From Azonexus sp. (GTDB lineage Bacteria; Pseudomonadota; Gammaproteobacteria; Burkholderiales; Rhodocyclaceae): 64,000 nt of DNA. Positions 8,531-16,651 of the stretch are shown in pieces; within the stretch, counting starts at the first letter, position 1, and each line of letters opens with the position of its first letter. A model generated the notes under the pieces. It was not told the origin of the DNA and did no database searches. It saw only the letters and a program-made list of their open reading frames with translations. The DNA lies in NCBI GenBank assembly GCA_017983755.1, contig JAGOAU010000003.1:62001-126000 (forward strand), given 5' to 3'. Position numbers and translations under genes: made by a program.

Positions 8531-8854
8531 ATGAAACACCGCAAATTTGCCCTGATTCTGGCGTTGACCGTAGCCAGTGCCGGCGCCTGGGCCAAACTGC
8601 CGCCGCCGTCCGAAGAGGCCAAGGCCAAGGCGGAAGAAGCCAAGGCCAAGGCCGCCGAAAACGCCAAACTCGAAGCCGAGCAACTGGCCAACGCCCAGAA
8701 CCGCGTCGCCGAAGCCTTCATCAAGCAGCAGAAGGCCAAGGGCATCACCGTCAAACCGACGCCGATCGTCCCGCCGGCGCCGCCCGCCGCCGCAGCACCG
8801 GCGGCTCCGGTTGCGGCAGCCCCTGCCGCCCCGGCGCCCGCAGCGCAGAAATAA
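8531..8854 (+). CDS. Ala/Lys-rich periplasmic protein at end of formate dehydrogenase operon
   Basis: 107 residues with a Sec signal MKHRKFALILALTVASAGAWA. The mature part starts with a charged helical segment made of AKAKAEEAKAKAAENAK-type repeats, then a short conserved-looking stretch VAEAFIKQQKAKGITVKP and an Ala/Pro tail. Follows the cytochrome gene by 14 bp (AAGGGAG upstream), so it is the last gene of the operon before the hairpin at 8875. Function unknown. Confidence 0.8.
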   Translation: MKHRKFALILALTVASAGAWAKLPPPSEEAKAKAEEAKAKAAENAKLEAEQLANAQNRVAEAFIKQQKAKGITVKPTPIVPPAPPAAAAPAAPVAAAPAAPAPAAQK

Positions 8855-8874
8855 TCACGCGGGTATCCTCGCAG

Positions 8875-8903
8875 CGCCCGGCGGGTGACCGTCGGGCGTT
8901 GTT
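8875..8903. terminator. Stem-loop between convergent formate dehydrogenase and phn operons
   Basis: CGCCCGGCGG at 8875-8884 pairs with CCGTCGGGCG at 8889-8898 (10 bp with one G-T), loop GTGA, followed by TTGTT. It lies 20 bp after the last formate dehydrogenase gene and before the convergent phnE end. The T-run is weak, so it may rely partly on Rho. Confidence 0.6.
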
Positions 8904-8929
8904 ACGTCTGAGTCCGCGAGCCCCTTCGG

Positions 8930-10486
8930 CTATTGCATGCAGCGCCGCAGCCAGGCGCTGGTTTGGTCGACGGCAATCGAGAGCAGCAGCATGGCGGCGA
9001 TCACGCTCGACGCCTGCGCATAGTGGAAAAGCGACAGTTCGAAATAGAGCAGTTGGCCCAGCCCGCCGGCGCCGACGAAGCCGAGGATGGCCGCCATGCG
9101 GATGTTCATTTCCCAGCGGTACAGCGTGTATGCGATCAGTTGTGGCGTGGCGCCGGGCAGGGTGCCGTAGAGGAAGGCCGTCCCACCGGGTGCGCCGGCC
9201 AGGCGCAGTGCCCGGCCGGGCGTGGCGGGGGCGTTGTCGAGCGCTTCGGCGTAGAGGCGGCCGAGGACGCCGGTGGTGTGCAGGGCCAGTGCCAGCGCGC
9301 CGGCGAAGGGGCCGAGGCCGACGGCGAGCGCGGTGATGGTGGCCCAGACCAGTTCCGGCACCGAGCGCAGGGTGTTGAGCAGGAAGCTGAACGGTGCCCG
9401 CGGCCTGGCCAGGGCCAGCAGCAAGCCGGCAATGGCGGCGAGCAGGGTGCCGACGATGGAGATCGCCAGCGTTTCCCAGATGCCCTTGCCGACCTTGGCC
9501 AGCCAGTCGGGCGACAGGTCGGGCGGGAAGAAGCTGGCGACGAATTCGCCGATCGAGCGCGCCGCCTCGGCCGAAAACAGGGCGCCGAAGCCGATGTCGA
9601 GCAGGCGGAAACTGGCGACGACGGCGGCCGGCACGGCGATCAGCAGGCCGATGCTGCGCGGCCCGAAAGGGGCGGGACGGGCGCCCGGCGGCGTGTCGAG
9701 CGCCCGGCGCAGCCAGCCGGAGAAAGCATCGGCGGCGAAGACCAATACCATGAAGGTGAGCAGGATGGTCGCCGCCTCGCCACCGTTGAGCATCTTCATC
9801 GCCTGATCCATCAATTGGCCGAGGCCGCCGGCGCCGACGAAGCCCATGACCACCGAGGCGCGGATGGCGCATTCCCAGCGGTAGACGGTGTAGGAAGCCA
9901 GTTCCTTCGATGCCTGCGGCAGCAGCCCGTAAAGGATGGCGAGCGGTCGGCCGGCGCCGTTGTGGCGCAGGGCGCGGGCCGGGGCGGCGTCGACCGATTC
10001 GAGGATTTCGGCATAGACTTTGGCCAGCATGCCGCCGCAGGTGAGGCCGAGGGCCAGCACGCCGGCGGCCGGGCCGAGGCCGAAGACGCGAACGAAAAGC
10101 AGCGCCCAGACCAGCTCGGGAATGCCGCGCAGGAGGGTGAGCAGGCTGCGGGTGAGCGGATTCAGCGTGGTTTTCTCCCGCCCTGCCCCGCTCGCCAGAT
10201 AAGCCAGCGGCACGGCGAGCAGGAAGGCCAGCGCCATGCCGGCGGTGGCGATGGCCAGCGTTTCCAGCGTTGCCTGGCCCAGGTAGCCGAGAAATTCGGC
10301 GCCGGTTTCCGGCGGCAAGAAGGCCGCCAGGAAATTGCCGATCACTTTCAGGTTGCCCGGATCGAACAAGGCGCCCGGCTTGACCTCGGCGGCCTGGAAC
10401 AATGGCCACAGGATGGCGAGCGTCGCCAGCGCACCGATCAGGCGGGAGCGGGCGGCCGGGTCGCGGTCGGCGGGATTCAGCAGCAT
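8930..10486 (-). CDS. phnE: Double-length PhnE-type ABC permease (two fused permease domains)
   Basis: 518 residues, about twice a normal PhnE. Two homologous halves are visible: [41 protein letters not shown] in the first and [40 protein letters not shown] in the second. Each half has about six helices and one EAA-like ATPase contact loop, so a single polypeptide can supply the whole translocation pore. It overlaps phnC by 10 bp. With the phnD product upstream it imports phosphonate, phosphite or, as the binding protein suggests, possibly selenate/selenite-type oxyanions. Confidence 0.9.
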   Translation of the reverse strand: MLLNPADRDPAARSRLIGALATLAILWPLFQAAEVKPGALFDPGNLKVIGNFLAAFLPPETGAEFLGYLGQATLETLAIATAGMALAFLLAVPLAYLASGAGREKTTLNPLTRSLLTLLRGIPELVWALLFVRVFGLGPAAGVLALGLTCGGMLAKVYAEILESVDAAPARALRHNGAGRPLAILYGLLPQASKELASYTVYRWECAIRASVVMGFVGAGGLGQLMDQAMKMLNGGEAATILLTFMVLVFAADAFSGWLRRALDTPPGARPAPFGPRSIGLLIAVPAAVVASFRLLDIGFGALFSAEAARSIGEFVASFFPPDLSPDWLAKVGKGIWETLAISIVGTLLAAIAGLLLALARPRAPFSFLLNTLRSVPELVWATITALAVGLGPFAGALALALHTTGVLGRLYAEALDNAPATPGRALRLAGAPGGTAFLYGTLPGATPQLIAYTLYRWEMNIRMAAILGFVGAGGLGQLLYFELSLFHYAQASSVIAAMLLLSIAVDQTSAWLRRCMQ

Positions 10487-11304
10487 GCCGCCCGCGTCGC
10501 CGCGTCGTTGGCGGCGTTTTGCGGCAGGAAATGCGGTTCGTGCGCCTGCACCGGCAACTCGTCGCCTTCACTGGCGTAGAGGTCGTGCAGCAGTGGCGTG
10601 CCGACTTCGCTGGCCGGCAGGTCGAAAGCGATGCGCCCGGCCTTGACACCGACGATGCGGGAAAAGTTGCCGAGCGCCAGGTCGACGGCGTGCAGGCTGG
10701 CGACCAGCGTTGCGCCGCGTGCTTCGGCGTCGGCAATGAGCAGGCGAATGGTGGCCAGCGCCAGTGTCGGATCAAGCGCTGAAACCGGTTCGTCGGCGAG
10801 AAGCAAATCAGGCTGTTGGTAGAGCACGCGGGCGATGCCGACACGCTGCAACTGACCGCCGGAGAGCTGGTCGCAGCGGGCGAACAATTTGTCGGCCAGG
10901 TCGACGCGTTCGAGCGCAGCGCGGGCGCCGGGCACGTCGAGCGGGTAGGCCAGCGAGGCGAGCGACTTCCAGGCCGGCCATTGGCCCAGCTTGCCGGCCA
11001 GCACCGCCGTCACCACCCGTTGCCGGCCGGGGATGGGCGGCGCCTGATGGACGGTGCCGATGCGCGAGCGCAGCGCCTTGCTTGCTGCGGTCGACGGCGA
11101 AAAAAGGCCGAAATCCAGGATTTCGGCCGTGCCGGTGCTGGGTGCCAGCGCCGTGCCGAGCACCGACAGCAGTGAAGTCTTGCCGGCGCCGGAGGGGCCG
11201 ATCAGGGCGATGCGCTCGCCTCGCCCAGCCTTCAGCGTGATTCCGGACAGGGCGGTGAAACCATTGGCGTGGGTCAGCCCCACGCCGTCCAGCGCAAAAC
11301 TCAC
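10477..11304 (-). CDS. phnC: PhnC-type ABC transporter ATP-binding protein
   Basis: 275 residues from a GTG that overlaps the phnD stop (GTGA). Walker [10 protein letters not shown] at about 37-45, signature LSGGQLQRV, Walker B LLLADEP and the H-loop SLHAVD are all intact. The segment after Walker A ([20 protein letters not shown]) is coded across a copy of the dispersed 32-bp motif at 11084. The C-terminal tail after about residue 225 is longer than the ATPase core. Energises the PhnE-type permease encoded directly downstream. Confidence 0.9.
   Translation of the reverse strand: MSFALDGVGLTHANGFTALSGITLKAGRGERIALIGPSGAGKTSLLSVLGTALAPSTGTAEILDFGLFSPSTAASKALRSRIGTVHQAPPIPGRQRVVTAVLAGKLGQWPAWKSLASLAYPLDVPGARAALERVDLADKLFARCDQLSGGQLQRVGIARVLYQQPDLLLADEPVSALDPTLALATIRLLIADAEARGATLVASLHAVDLALGNFSRIVGVKAGRIAFDLPASEVGTPLLHDLYASEGDELPVQAHEPHFLPQNAANDAATRAACC
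11084..11115 (-). repeat. Dispersed 32-bp motif within phnC
   Basis: GCTGCGGTCGAC at 11084-11095 (one change), proximal A-tract and distal GAAATC at the standard offsets, with GGCC between. In gene direction it is read as part of FSPSTAAS. Confidence 0.6.
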
Positions 11305-12176
11305 TTCAGCAAACCGGCCGACTGGGCGGCCTTTTCGATGCCGTCGTAGTTTTCCTTTTTGGTCGGGATGAACTTCGAGGCCCGTTGCAGCGCCATGATT
11401 TCCTTGTCGTCCGGGTTGTTCGGGTCGAGCTTAAGGAAGGCCTCGGTCAGCTTCTTGACCAATGCCGGGTCGAGGTCGCCGCGCACCGTCCAGTTATAGT
11501 CGAAATAGGGCGGCGTGGTGGCGAAGACGCGCACCTTGTCGGTATCGACCTTCTTCTGCTCGACCAGCTTGTCCCAGACCGAGGCATTGAGCACGCCGGC
11601 GTCGGCCTTGCCGGCGGCGACGAAGGCGACGGTGGCGTCATGCGCGCCGGAGAAGGCGACGTTCTTGAAATCCTTCTCCGGGTTGAGGCCGGCCTGTTGC
11701 AGGAAGTAGCGCGGCATCAGGCTGCCGGAAGTTGACGACGGCGCGCCGAAGGCAAAGGTCTTGCCCTTGAGGTCGTTCAGCGACTTGATGTTGGGGTCGG
11801 CGGTGACGAACTTGGAGGTGAATTTTGCGTCTTCTTCGCGCTGGACGATGGGGATGGCGGTGCCGTTGGTGCGGATTTTCGCCTGCACGTAGGTGAAGCC
11901 GCCCAGCCAGGCAAGGTCGATCTTCTTCGTCGCCAGCGACTCGACAACGGCGGCGTAGTCGGAAACCGGCACGAAAACCACCTTCATGCCGGTCTGTGCT
12001 TCGAGGTATTTGCCGAGCGGCGCGAACTTGCGCTGCAGTTCGGTCGGCGCCTCGTCGGGAATCGCCGAAACGCGCAGCACGGCGTCGGCGGCGAGGGCGG
12101 GGAAGGAAACGGCAGAAGCGAAGGCGCAGGCAAGCGCCCCCTTCAGCGCCAGACGGCGCATGGCGGAACAAATCAT
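11301..12176 (-). CDS. phnD: Periplasmic binding protein of PhnD family, likely selenate-type branch
   Basis: 291 residues with a signal peptide ending FPALAAD. The mature start [19 protein letters not shown], then [21 protein letters not shown] and [15 protein letters not shown] are the PhnD fold hallmarks. The [10 protein letters not shown] opening is what I recall for the branch annotated as putative selenate-binding, as opposed to classical phosphonate PhnD; this is from memory and not checked by alignment. The gene is first of a three-gene minus-strand operon (phnD-phnC-phnE) and lies between a formate dehydrogenase operon and moeA/tungstate genes, which fits trace oxyanion uptake. Confidence 0.85.
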   Translation of the reverse strand: MICSAMRRLALKGALACAFASAVSFPALAADAVLRVSAIPDEAPTELQRKFAPLGKYLEAQTGMKVVFVPVSDYAAVVESLATKKIDLAWLGGFTYVQAKIRTNGTAIPIVQREEDAKFTSKFVTADPNIKSLNDLKGKTFAFGAPSSTSGSLMPRYFLQQAGLNPEKDFKNVAFSGAHDATVAFVAAGKADAGVLNASVWDKLVEQKKVDTDKVRVFATTPPYFDYNWTVRGDLDPALVKKLTEAFLKLDPNNPDDKEIMALQRASKFIPTKKENYDGIEKAAQSAGLLK

Positions 12177-12362
12177 GTTTTATGACTCCGATTTCTACAG
12201 CAGCCGCCACCGTGCGGATGTCACGGCAGCTTACAAGGCACCGAAGTGCCACCAGTTCTAATGCGGTACGCAGACCGCGTGCGGCATTATAGCCGTCGGG
12301 TTCCCTCGCAAATCCGGGACGCATGTTCAGCCCTTGCCGACGGGTGTTATCCTGCCAGCCCG
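12177..12362. promoter_or_regulatory. Divergent promoter region phnD / tungstate permease
   Basis: 186 bp between oppositely oriented transporter operons. Two short stem-loops are visible: GGCAC-CGAA-GTGCC (12237-12250) and GCGGT...ACCGC (12263-12278). Neither has a T-run. I could not identify ModE-, TupR- or Moco-riboswitch-like sequence. Confidence 0.35.
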
Positions 12363-13058
12363 ATGCTAGGTACACTTTTCGACGCCCTCTCCCTGCTCGG
12401 CCATTTCGACCATCGCCTGCTCGAAATCGTCGGCCTGTCGCTGCGCGTCAGCCTGAGCGCGCTGGCCATCGGCGCCCTGCTCGGCCTGCCACTCGGCGCC
12501 TGGCTGGCGGTGGCGGATTTTCGCGGACGCGGCGCCCTGATCGTCGCGCTCAACGCGCTGATGGGCCTGCCCTCGGTGGTCGTCGGCGTCCTCGTCTATC
12601 TCGCCCTGTCGCGCAGCGGGCCGTTCGGCAGCTACGGGCTGCTCTTTTCGCCGGCGGCGATGATCGTCGCCCAGAGCGTGCTGGTGGTGCCGCTGATCGC
12701 CGCCGTCAGCCGGCAGATCGTCGAGGATGCGTGGAAGGAATACGCGCCGGAGTTTTCGCTCATCGGCATCGGTCGACCGCAGGCGGTCATGCTGCTGCTC
12801 GCCGACTGCCGCTTCTCGCTGTCGGTCGCCACGCTGGCCGGGCTCGGCCGGGCGATGTCGGAAGTCGGCGCGGTGATGATCGTCGGCGGCAACATCGACG
12901 GCTACACGCGGGTGATGACGACGGCCATCGCGCTGGAAACCAGCAAGGGCGACCTGGCGCTCTCGGTGGCGCTGGGCATCGTGCTGATGTCGATCATCCT
13001 CGGCCTCAATGCTGTCGCCTTCCAGTTGCGCACCTGGGCGGCGCGGAGGTACGGCTGA
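12363..13058 (+). CDS. tupB: Tungstate/molybdate-type ABC permease (TupB-like)
   Basis: 231 residues, about five to six membrane helices (LLEIVGLSLRVSLSALAIG, ALNALMGLPSVVVGVLVYL, LFSPAAMIVAQSVLVVPLI). The EAA-loop region reads EFSLIGIGRPQAV and the downstream GLGRAMSEVGAVMIVGGNI is the TupB/ModB-like signature. It pairs with the ATPase that starts within its stop codon (TGATG). No TupA binding-protein gene is adjacent, which is unusual for this system. Likely imports tungstate or molybdate for the formate dehydrogenase cofactor. Confidence 0.85.
   Translation: MLGTLFDALSLLGHFDHRLLEIVGLSLRVSLSALAIGALLGLPLGAWLAVADFRGRGALIVALNALMGLPSVVVGVLVYLALSRSGPFGSYGLLFSPAAMIVAQSVLVVPLIAAVSRQIVEDAWKEYAPEFSLIGIGRPQAVMLLLADCRFSLSVATLAGLGRAMSEVGAVMIVGGNIDGYTRVMTTAIALETSKGDLALSVALGIVLMSIILGLNAVAFQLRTWAARRYG
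12752..12783 (+). repeat. Dispersed 32-bp motif (weak copy) within tupB
   Basis: GTCGACCGCAGG at 12772-12783 with GTTTTCGC at exactly -20. Core differs at the last two informative positions; kept as a weak copy because of the spacing. Confidence 0.3.
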
Positions 13059-13777
13059 TGTTCCCGCTGCGCATCAGCGGCCTCTGCTTCGTGCCGAACG
13101 GGCGGGCGATCCTCGACCACCTCGATCTGGAGGTTTCCGGCGAGGGCATCAGCGTCATCCTCGGTCCCAACGGCACCGGCAAGACCCTGCTGCTGCGCCT
13201 GCTCGCCGGCCTGCTGCCGGCCTCCGGCGGCCGCATCGAGTGGGCTGGCGCAGCGCAACCGGGCGGTCGGCTGGCGATGGTCTTCCAGCAGCCGATGCTG
13301 CTGCGCATGTCGGTATTCACCAATGTCGAATTCGCCCTGCGGCCGCAGGCGATGAGCGCCGCCGACCGCCGCGCGCGGACCGACGAGGTGCTGGAACGCG
13401 TCGGCCTGGCGCATCGGGCGACGGATTGCGCCCGCCTGCTTTCCGGCGGCGAGCGCCAGCGCCTCGCGCTCGCCCGCGCCTGGGCGATGCGCCCGCGCCT
13501 GCTGCTGCTCGACGAGCCGACGGCCAGCCTCGACCCCTCGGCCACCGAGCAGGTCGAGCGCATCATCCGCGAAATCCGCACCGAGGGCGCCAAGGTGCTG
13601 ATGACGACGCATAATCTCGGGCAGGCGACGCGCCTGGCCGACGACATCATCTTTCTCGCCGACGGCCGCGTGCAGGAGCACGCGCCGGCACAACGCTTCT
13701 TCGCCCGTCCGCAGTCGCCGGCGGCGCGGGCCTTCCTGCAGGGAGAACTGCCGTGGCGCATTGCCTTCGATCATTGA
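13058..13777 (+). CDS. tupC: Tungstate/molybdate-type ABC ATPase (TupC-like)
   Basis: 239 residues, ATG inside the permease stop (TGATG). Walker A GPNGTGKTLLL, Q-loop MVFQQPMLLR, signature LSGGERQRLALARAW, Walker B LLLLDEPTASLD and the switch His in MTTHNLGQA are all present. Standard length for a single-domain importer ATPase, without the C-terminal oxyanion-sensing TOBE domain of ModC, which favours a TupC-like assignment over ModC. Confidence 0.87.
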   Translation: MFPLRISGLCFVPNGRAILDHLDLEVSGEGISVILGPNGTGKTLLLRLLAGLLPASGGRIEWAGAAQPGGRLAMVFQQPMLLRMSVFTNVEFALRPQAMSAADRRARTDEVLERVGLAHRATDCARLLSGGERQRLALARAWAMRPRLLLLDEPTASLDPSATEQVERIIREIRTEGAKVLMTTHNLGQATRLADDIIFLADGRVQEHAPAQRFFARPQSPAARAFLQGELPWRIAFDH

Positions 13778-13814
13778 TGCCGTATCCCTTCACCCTTTCC
13801 CGCAAAGTGATGCC

Positions 13815-15071
13815 ATGACCGATACCTCTTCCTGCGCTTCATCCGCCCCCGAAAACCGCGCCCTTTCCGCCGCCGAGGCGCGCGACCGCATGCTGGCCGA
13901 GGTCACGCCGATCACCGGGCGCGAGTTCGTGGCGGTGCGCAGCGCCCTCGGCCGCATCCTCGCCGCCGACATCATCGCCCCGCACGACGTGCCGGCGCAC
14001 GACAACTCGGCGATGGACGGCTACGCCGTGCACTTCGCCAGCCTCGCCGCCGATGGCGAAACGCGGCTCAGTGTGGTCGGCACCGCCTTCGCCGGCAATG
14101 CTTTCTCGGGGCTGGTCGGCAAGGGGCAGGCGGTGCGCATCATGACCGGCGCCGTGCTGCCGGCCGGGGCGGATACCGTGGTGGTGCAGGAGGTGACGCG
14201 GGTGGAGGACGGCGTGGTGTTCGTGCCCGCCGGCCAGAAGCTCGGCCAGAACACGCGGCGCGCCGGCGAGGATCTGGCGCGCGGCGCCGTGGCGCTGGCC
14301 GCCGGCAAGAAGGTCGGCGCCGCCGAACTCGGCCTGATCGCCTCGCTCGGCATCGCCGAAGTCGAGGTCAGGCGCCGCCTGCGCGTCGCCTTTTTCTCGA
14401 CCGGCGACGAACTGGCCTCGCTCGGCACGCCGCTGGCTCCGGGACAGATCTACGACAGCAACCGCTACACGCTGCACGCGCTGCTGACGCAGCTGGGCGC
14501 CGACCTCGTCGATCTTGGCGTCGTCCCCGATGTGCCGGAAGCGCTGGAGGCGACGCTGAAGGAGGCGGCGCAGGTGGCCGACGCGATCATCACCACTGGC
14601 GGCGTCTCGGTCGGCGAAGCCGATTTCGTCCGGGAAATCCTCGCCCGCCTCGGCGAGGTGAAATTCTGGAAGCTCAACATCAAGCCCGGCCGCCCGATGG
14701 CCTTCGGCAAGGTCGGCAAGGCCTGGCTGTTCGGCCTGCCCGGCAACCCGGTGGCGGTGATGGTCAGCTACACCCAGTTCGCGCTCGACGCGCTGCTCCG
14801 CCTGGCGGGCCGCGACCCCTTGCCCGAACGCCCGCTGCTCACCGTGCTCGCCGCCAATGCCATCAGGAAGCAGCCCGGGCGCCGCGAATACCTGCGCGGC
14901 ACGGTAGCTGCGGTCGACGGCCGCTGGCAGGTCAAAACCACCGGCAACCAGGGGTCGGGCGTGCTGCGTTCGATGTCGGAAGCCAACTGCTTCGTCGTCC
15001 TGCCCGAAGACTGCGCCGGCGTGCAGCCCGGCGACGCTGTCCAGGTCCAGCTATTCGCCGGCTTGCTCTAA
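13815..15071 (+). CDS. moeA: Molybdopterin molybdenumtransferase MoeA
   Basis: 418 residues. Conserved blocks: DNSAMDGYAV, VRIMTGAVLPAGADTVVVQE, STGDEL, IYDSNRYTL, TTGGVSVGEADF, KPGRPMAFG and LFGLPGNPVAVMV. MoeA inserts molybdate (or tungstate) into adenylylated molybdopterin. It follows the transporter ATPase by 37 bp, so metal import and insertion are probably co-transcribed. It ends one base before the convergent SIMPL gene, leaving no room for a terminator. Confidence 0.93.
   Translation: MTDTSSCASSAPENRALSAAEARDRMLAEVTPITGREFVAVRSALGRILAADIIAPHDVPAHDNSAMDGYAVHFASLAADGETRLSVVGTAFAGNAFSGLVGKGQAVRIMTGAVLPAGADTVVVQEVTRVEDGVVFVPAGQKLGQNTRRAGEDLARGAVALAAGKKVGAAELGLIASLGIAEVEVRRRLRVAFFSTGDELASLGTPLAPGQIYDSNRYTLHALLTQLGADLVDLGVVPDVPEALEATLKEAAQVADAIITTGGVSVGEADFVREILARLGEVKFWKLNIKPGRPMAFGKVGKAWLFGLPGNPVAVMVSYTQFALDALLRLAGRDPLPERPLLTVLAANAIRKQPGRREYLRGTVAAVDGRWQVKTTGNQGSGVLRSMSEANCFVVLPEDCAGVQPGDAVQVQLFAGLL
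14907..14938 (-). repeat. Dispersed 32-bp motif (partial) within moeA
   Basis: GCTGCGGTCGAC at 14907-14918 (one change) with the distal CAAAAC block at standard distance; the proximal A-tract is absent. Confidence 0.4.
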
Positions 15072-15072
15072 T

Positions 15073-15753
15073 TTAGTCGGCCAGTTCGATCTGGCCGCTG
15101 ACGGTCGTCGTCACCAGGCTTTCGCCGGCTTCCAGCGGCGGGGGCGCCGCATCGGCGGCCATCGCCGCGCGGCTGGCGCGCATGACCGGCATCGGCGGCA
15201 TCTGGCCGCCTTGCTGGATGCTCAGGTGGCGGATCTTGTAGGGCTTGCCGAGGACGTCGGCGACGACCGCGGCGCGCTGGCGGAAGGCGCCGATCGCATC
15301 GCGCGTCGCCTCGTCTTCCACCTTGCGGCGCGTTTCCGGTGCCGGCAGCTGGCTGACGCTGCCGATCGCCAGCCGCATCTGCTGCAGCTGGCCGAGCAGT
15401 TCGGACAGCGCCGCCGCATCTCGCGATTCGAGCACCAGTTCCGAGTGCATGCGCCAGCTTTCGATCTTCTGGTTCTGCGCATAGACCGGGAAGGTGCTCT
15501 GGCGGCCGCTCTTGACCGAGATGCCGGTACGGGCCTTGATCGTCTTCAGCCCTTCGGCGATGTCCTGATTGACGCGCCGCGCCAGATCGGCCGGGTTGTT
15601 GCCGCTCGCCTCGGCAAAGACCGTGGCGCGCACCATGTCGTTGGCCGCCGGGCGGCTGGCCTCGGCGGTGAGGTCTACTGTGGTGCCAGCCAGCGCCCCG
15701 CCGGCGAGCCAGGCGCCGGCGAGCAGGGCGACAGCTTTGCGCGCGCTCGTCAT
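15073..15753 (-). CDS. SIMPL-domain (DUF541) periplasmic protein
   Basis: 226 residues with signal peptide MTSARKAVALLAGAWLAGGALA. The mature protein carries the SIMPL pattern: VDLTAEASRPAANDMVRATV, a NPADLARRVNQDIAEGLKTIK helix, TFPVYAQNQKIESWR and VLGKPYKIRHLSI. Family members are periplasmic or outer-membrane associated and of unclear molecular function. It overlaps the upstream gene by 4 bp, so the pair is co-translated. Confidence 0.87.
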   Translation of the reverse strand: MTSARKAVALLAGAWLAGGALAGTTVDLTAEASRPAANDMVRATVFAEASGNNPADLARRVNQDIAEGLKTIKARTGISVKSGRQSTFPVYAQNQKIESWRMHSELVLESRDAAALSELLGQLQQMRLAIGSVSQLPAPETRRKVEDEATRDAIGAFRQRAAVVADVLGKPYKIRHLSIQQGGQMPPMPVMRASRAAMAADAAPPPLEAGESLVTTTVSGQIELAD

Positions 15754-16250
15754 TGCGCCTTGCCCTGCGCTTCCAGTTCGGCGACGATGCGCTCGCAGTG
15801 GGCGATGTGGCGCATCGCCACGGTGTTGACCGACCAGTAGCCGATGCCGGCGGCGACCAGCTGGCCAGCAACCGGCACCAGGCGCGCCGCTTCCATCGCC
15901 GTCAGGCGAATGCCGACCAGGCGCACGATGCGGCCGACCAGCAGCGGCGTCGTCAGGCGCGCGGCGAGCGTCCCGCCGGCGTTGGCCAGCAGACGATAGA
16001 CCAGCGCCTGGCGCTGGCTGGAGAGGCGCCCGAGCTGCGCTTCGCTGAGGCCGAAGTGTTCGTTGATGCGCGCGATGACCCGCGTCATCAGCGCCAGGTC
16101 GGTCGCCAGGTCGATGCCCGGCACAGGAATCAGCGAGTTGGCGGCGGCCAGCAGGGCGCGGCGCCGGGCCATGGCCCGGCATTCCTGGCGCAGCGTGCGG
16201 GCGGGCCGGCTTTCCGGTGCGGCAGCCCAGGCCGCGGTGGCAGTGGTCAT
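15750..16250 (-). CDS. DUF697/YcjF-like membrane-associated protein
   Basis: 166 residues starting MTTATAAWAAAPESRP. An Arg-rich cytoplasmic N-terminus is followed by LLAAANSLIPVPGIDLATD and ALMTRVIARINEHFGLS, then two Gly/Ala-rich segments (LVGRIVRLVGIRLT; LVPVAGQLVAAGIGYWSV) likely to associate with the membrane. The PVPGIDLATD stretch is characteristic of DUF697-type proteins. Function unknown. Forms a minus-strand group with the SIMPL gene downstream and the YeaQ-like gene upstream. Confidence 0.72.
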   Translation of the reverse strand: MTTATAAWAAAPESRPARTLRQECRAMARRRALLAAANSLIPVPGIDLATDLALMTRVIARINEHFGLSEAQLGRLSSQRQALVYRLLANAGGTLAARLTTPLLVGRIVRLVGIRLTAMEAARLVPVAGQLVAAGIGYWSVNTVAMRHIAHCERIVAELEAQGKAQ

Positions 16251-16266
16251 GATCGTTCCCGCCGGC

Positions 16267-16524
16267 TCAGGACTTGCCGACGCCGCGCAGCTTGCCGTAA
16301 ACCACCAGCAGCAGGATGGAAACGACGACCGAGGCGATGAAGCCGGCGCCTTCGCCGGCCTGGTACCAGCCGAGGTACTGGCCGACGACGCCGGCAAGGA
16401 AGGAACCGGCGATGCCGAGCAGGATGGTGGCGATGAAGCCCATGTTCTCCTTGCCGGGGTGCAGGAGTTTGGCGAGCACGCCGATGACGAAGCCAAGCAC
16501 GATGGTCCAGAAGATGCCGCCCAT
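16267..16524 (-). CDS. GlsB/YeaQ/YmgE-family small membrane protein
   Basis: 85 residues with three hydrophobic segments and the conserved GIFWTIVLGFVIGVLAKLL and GFIATILLGIAGSFLAGVVG motifs, ending in a Lys/Arg tail. The family (once called transglycosylase-associated protein) is linked to stress in several bacteria but has no defined activity. AGGAGGA lies 7 nt upstream of the start on the minus strand. Confidence 0.9.
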   Translation of the reverse strand: MGGIFWTIVLGFVIGVLAKLLHPGKENMGFIATILLGIAGSFLAGVVGQYLGWYQAGEGAGFIASVVVSILLLVVYGKLRGVGKS

Positions 16525-16651
16525 GTTTGAATCCTCCTCGAAAAAACGAAAGTCACCCGGCGCGCGGGCAAGGCCTTCATGTTAACGCGTGATGTGCCGC
16601 GAAAGTTGGCAGTGCCGCCAAAAAATGGTCCGCGCGCCACAGCGCGGGCGG

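Noticed and set aside
12177..12362. A molybdenum-cofactor riboswitch upstream of the tungstate/moeA operon
   Set aside because: Only two short unconnected hairpins are visible; the multi-helix Moco structure is not.
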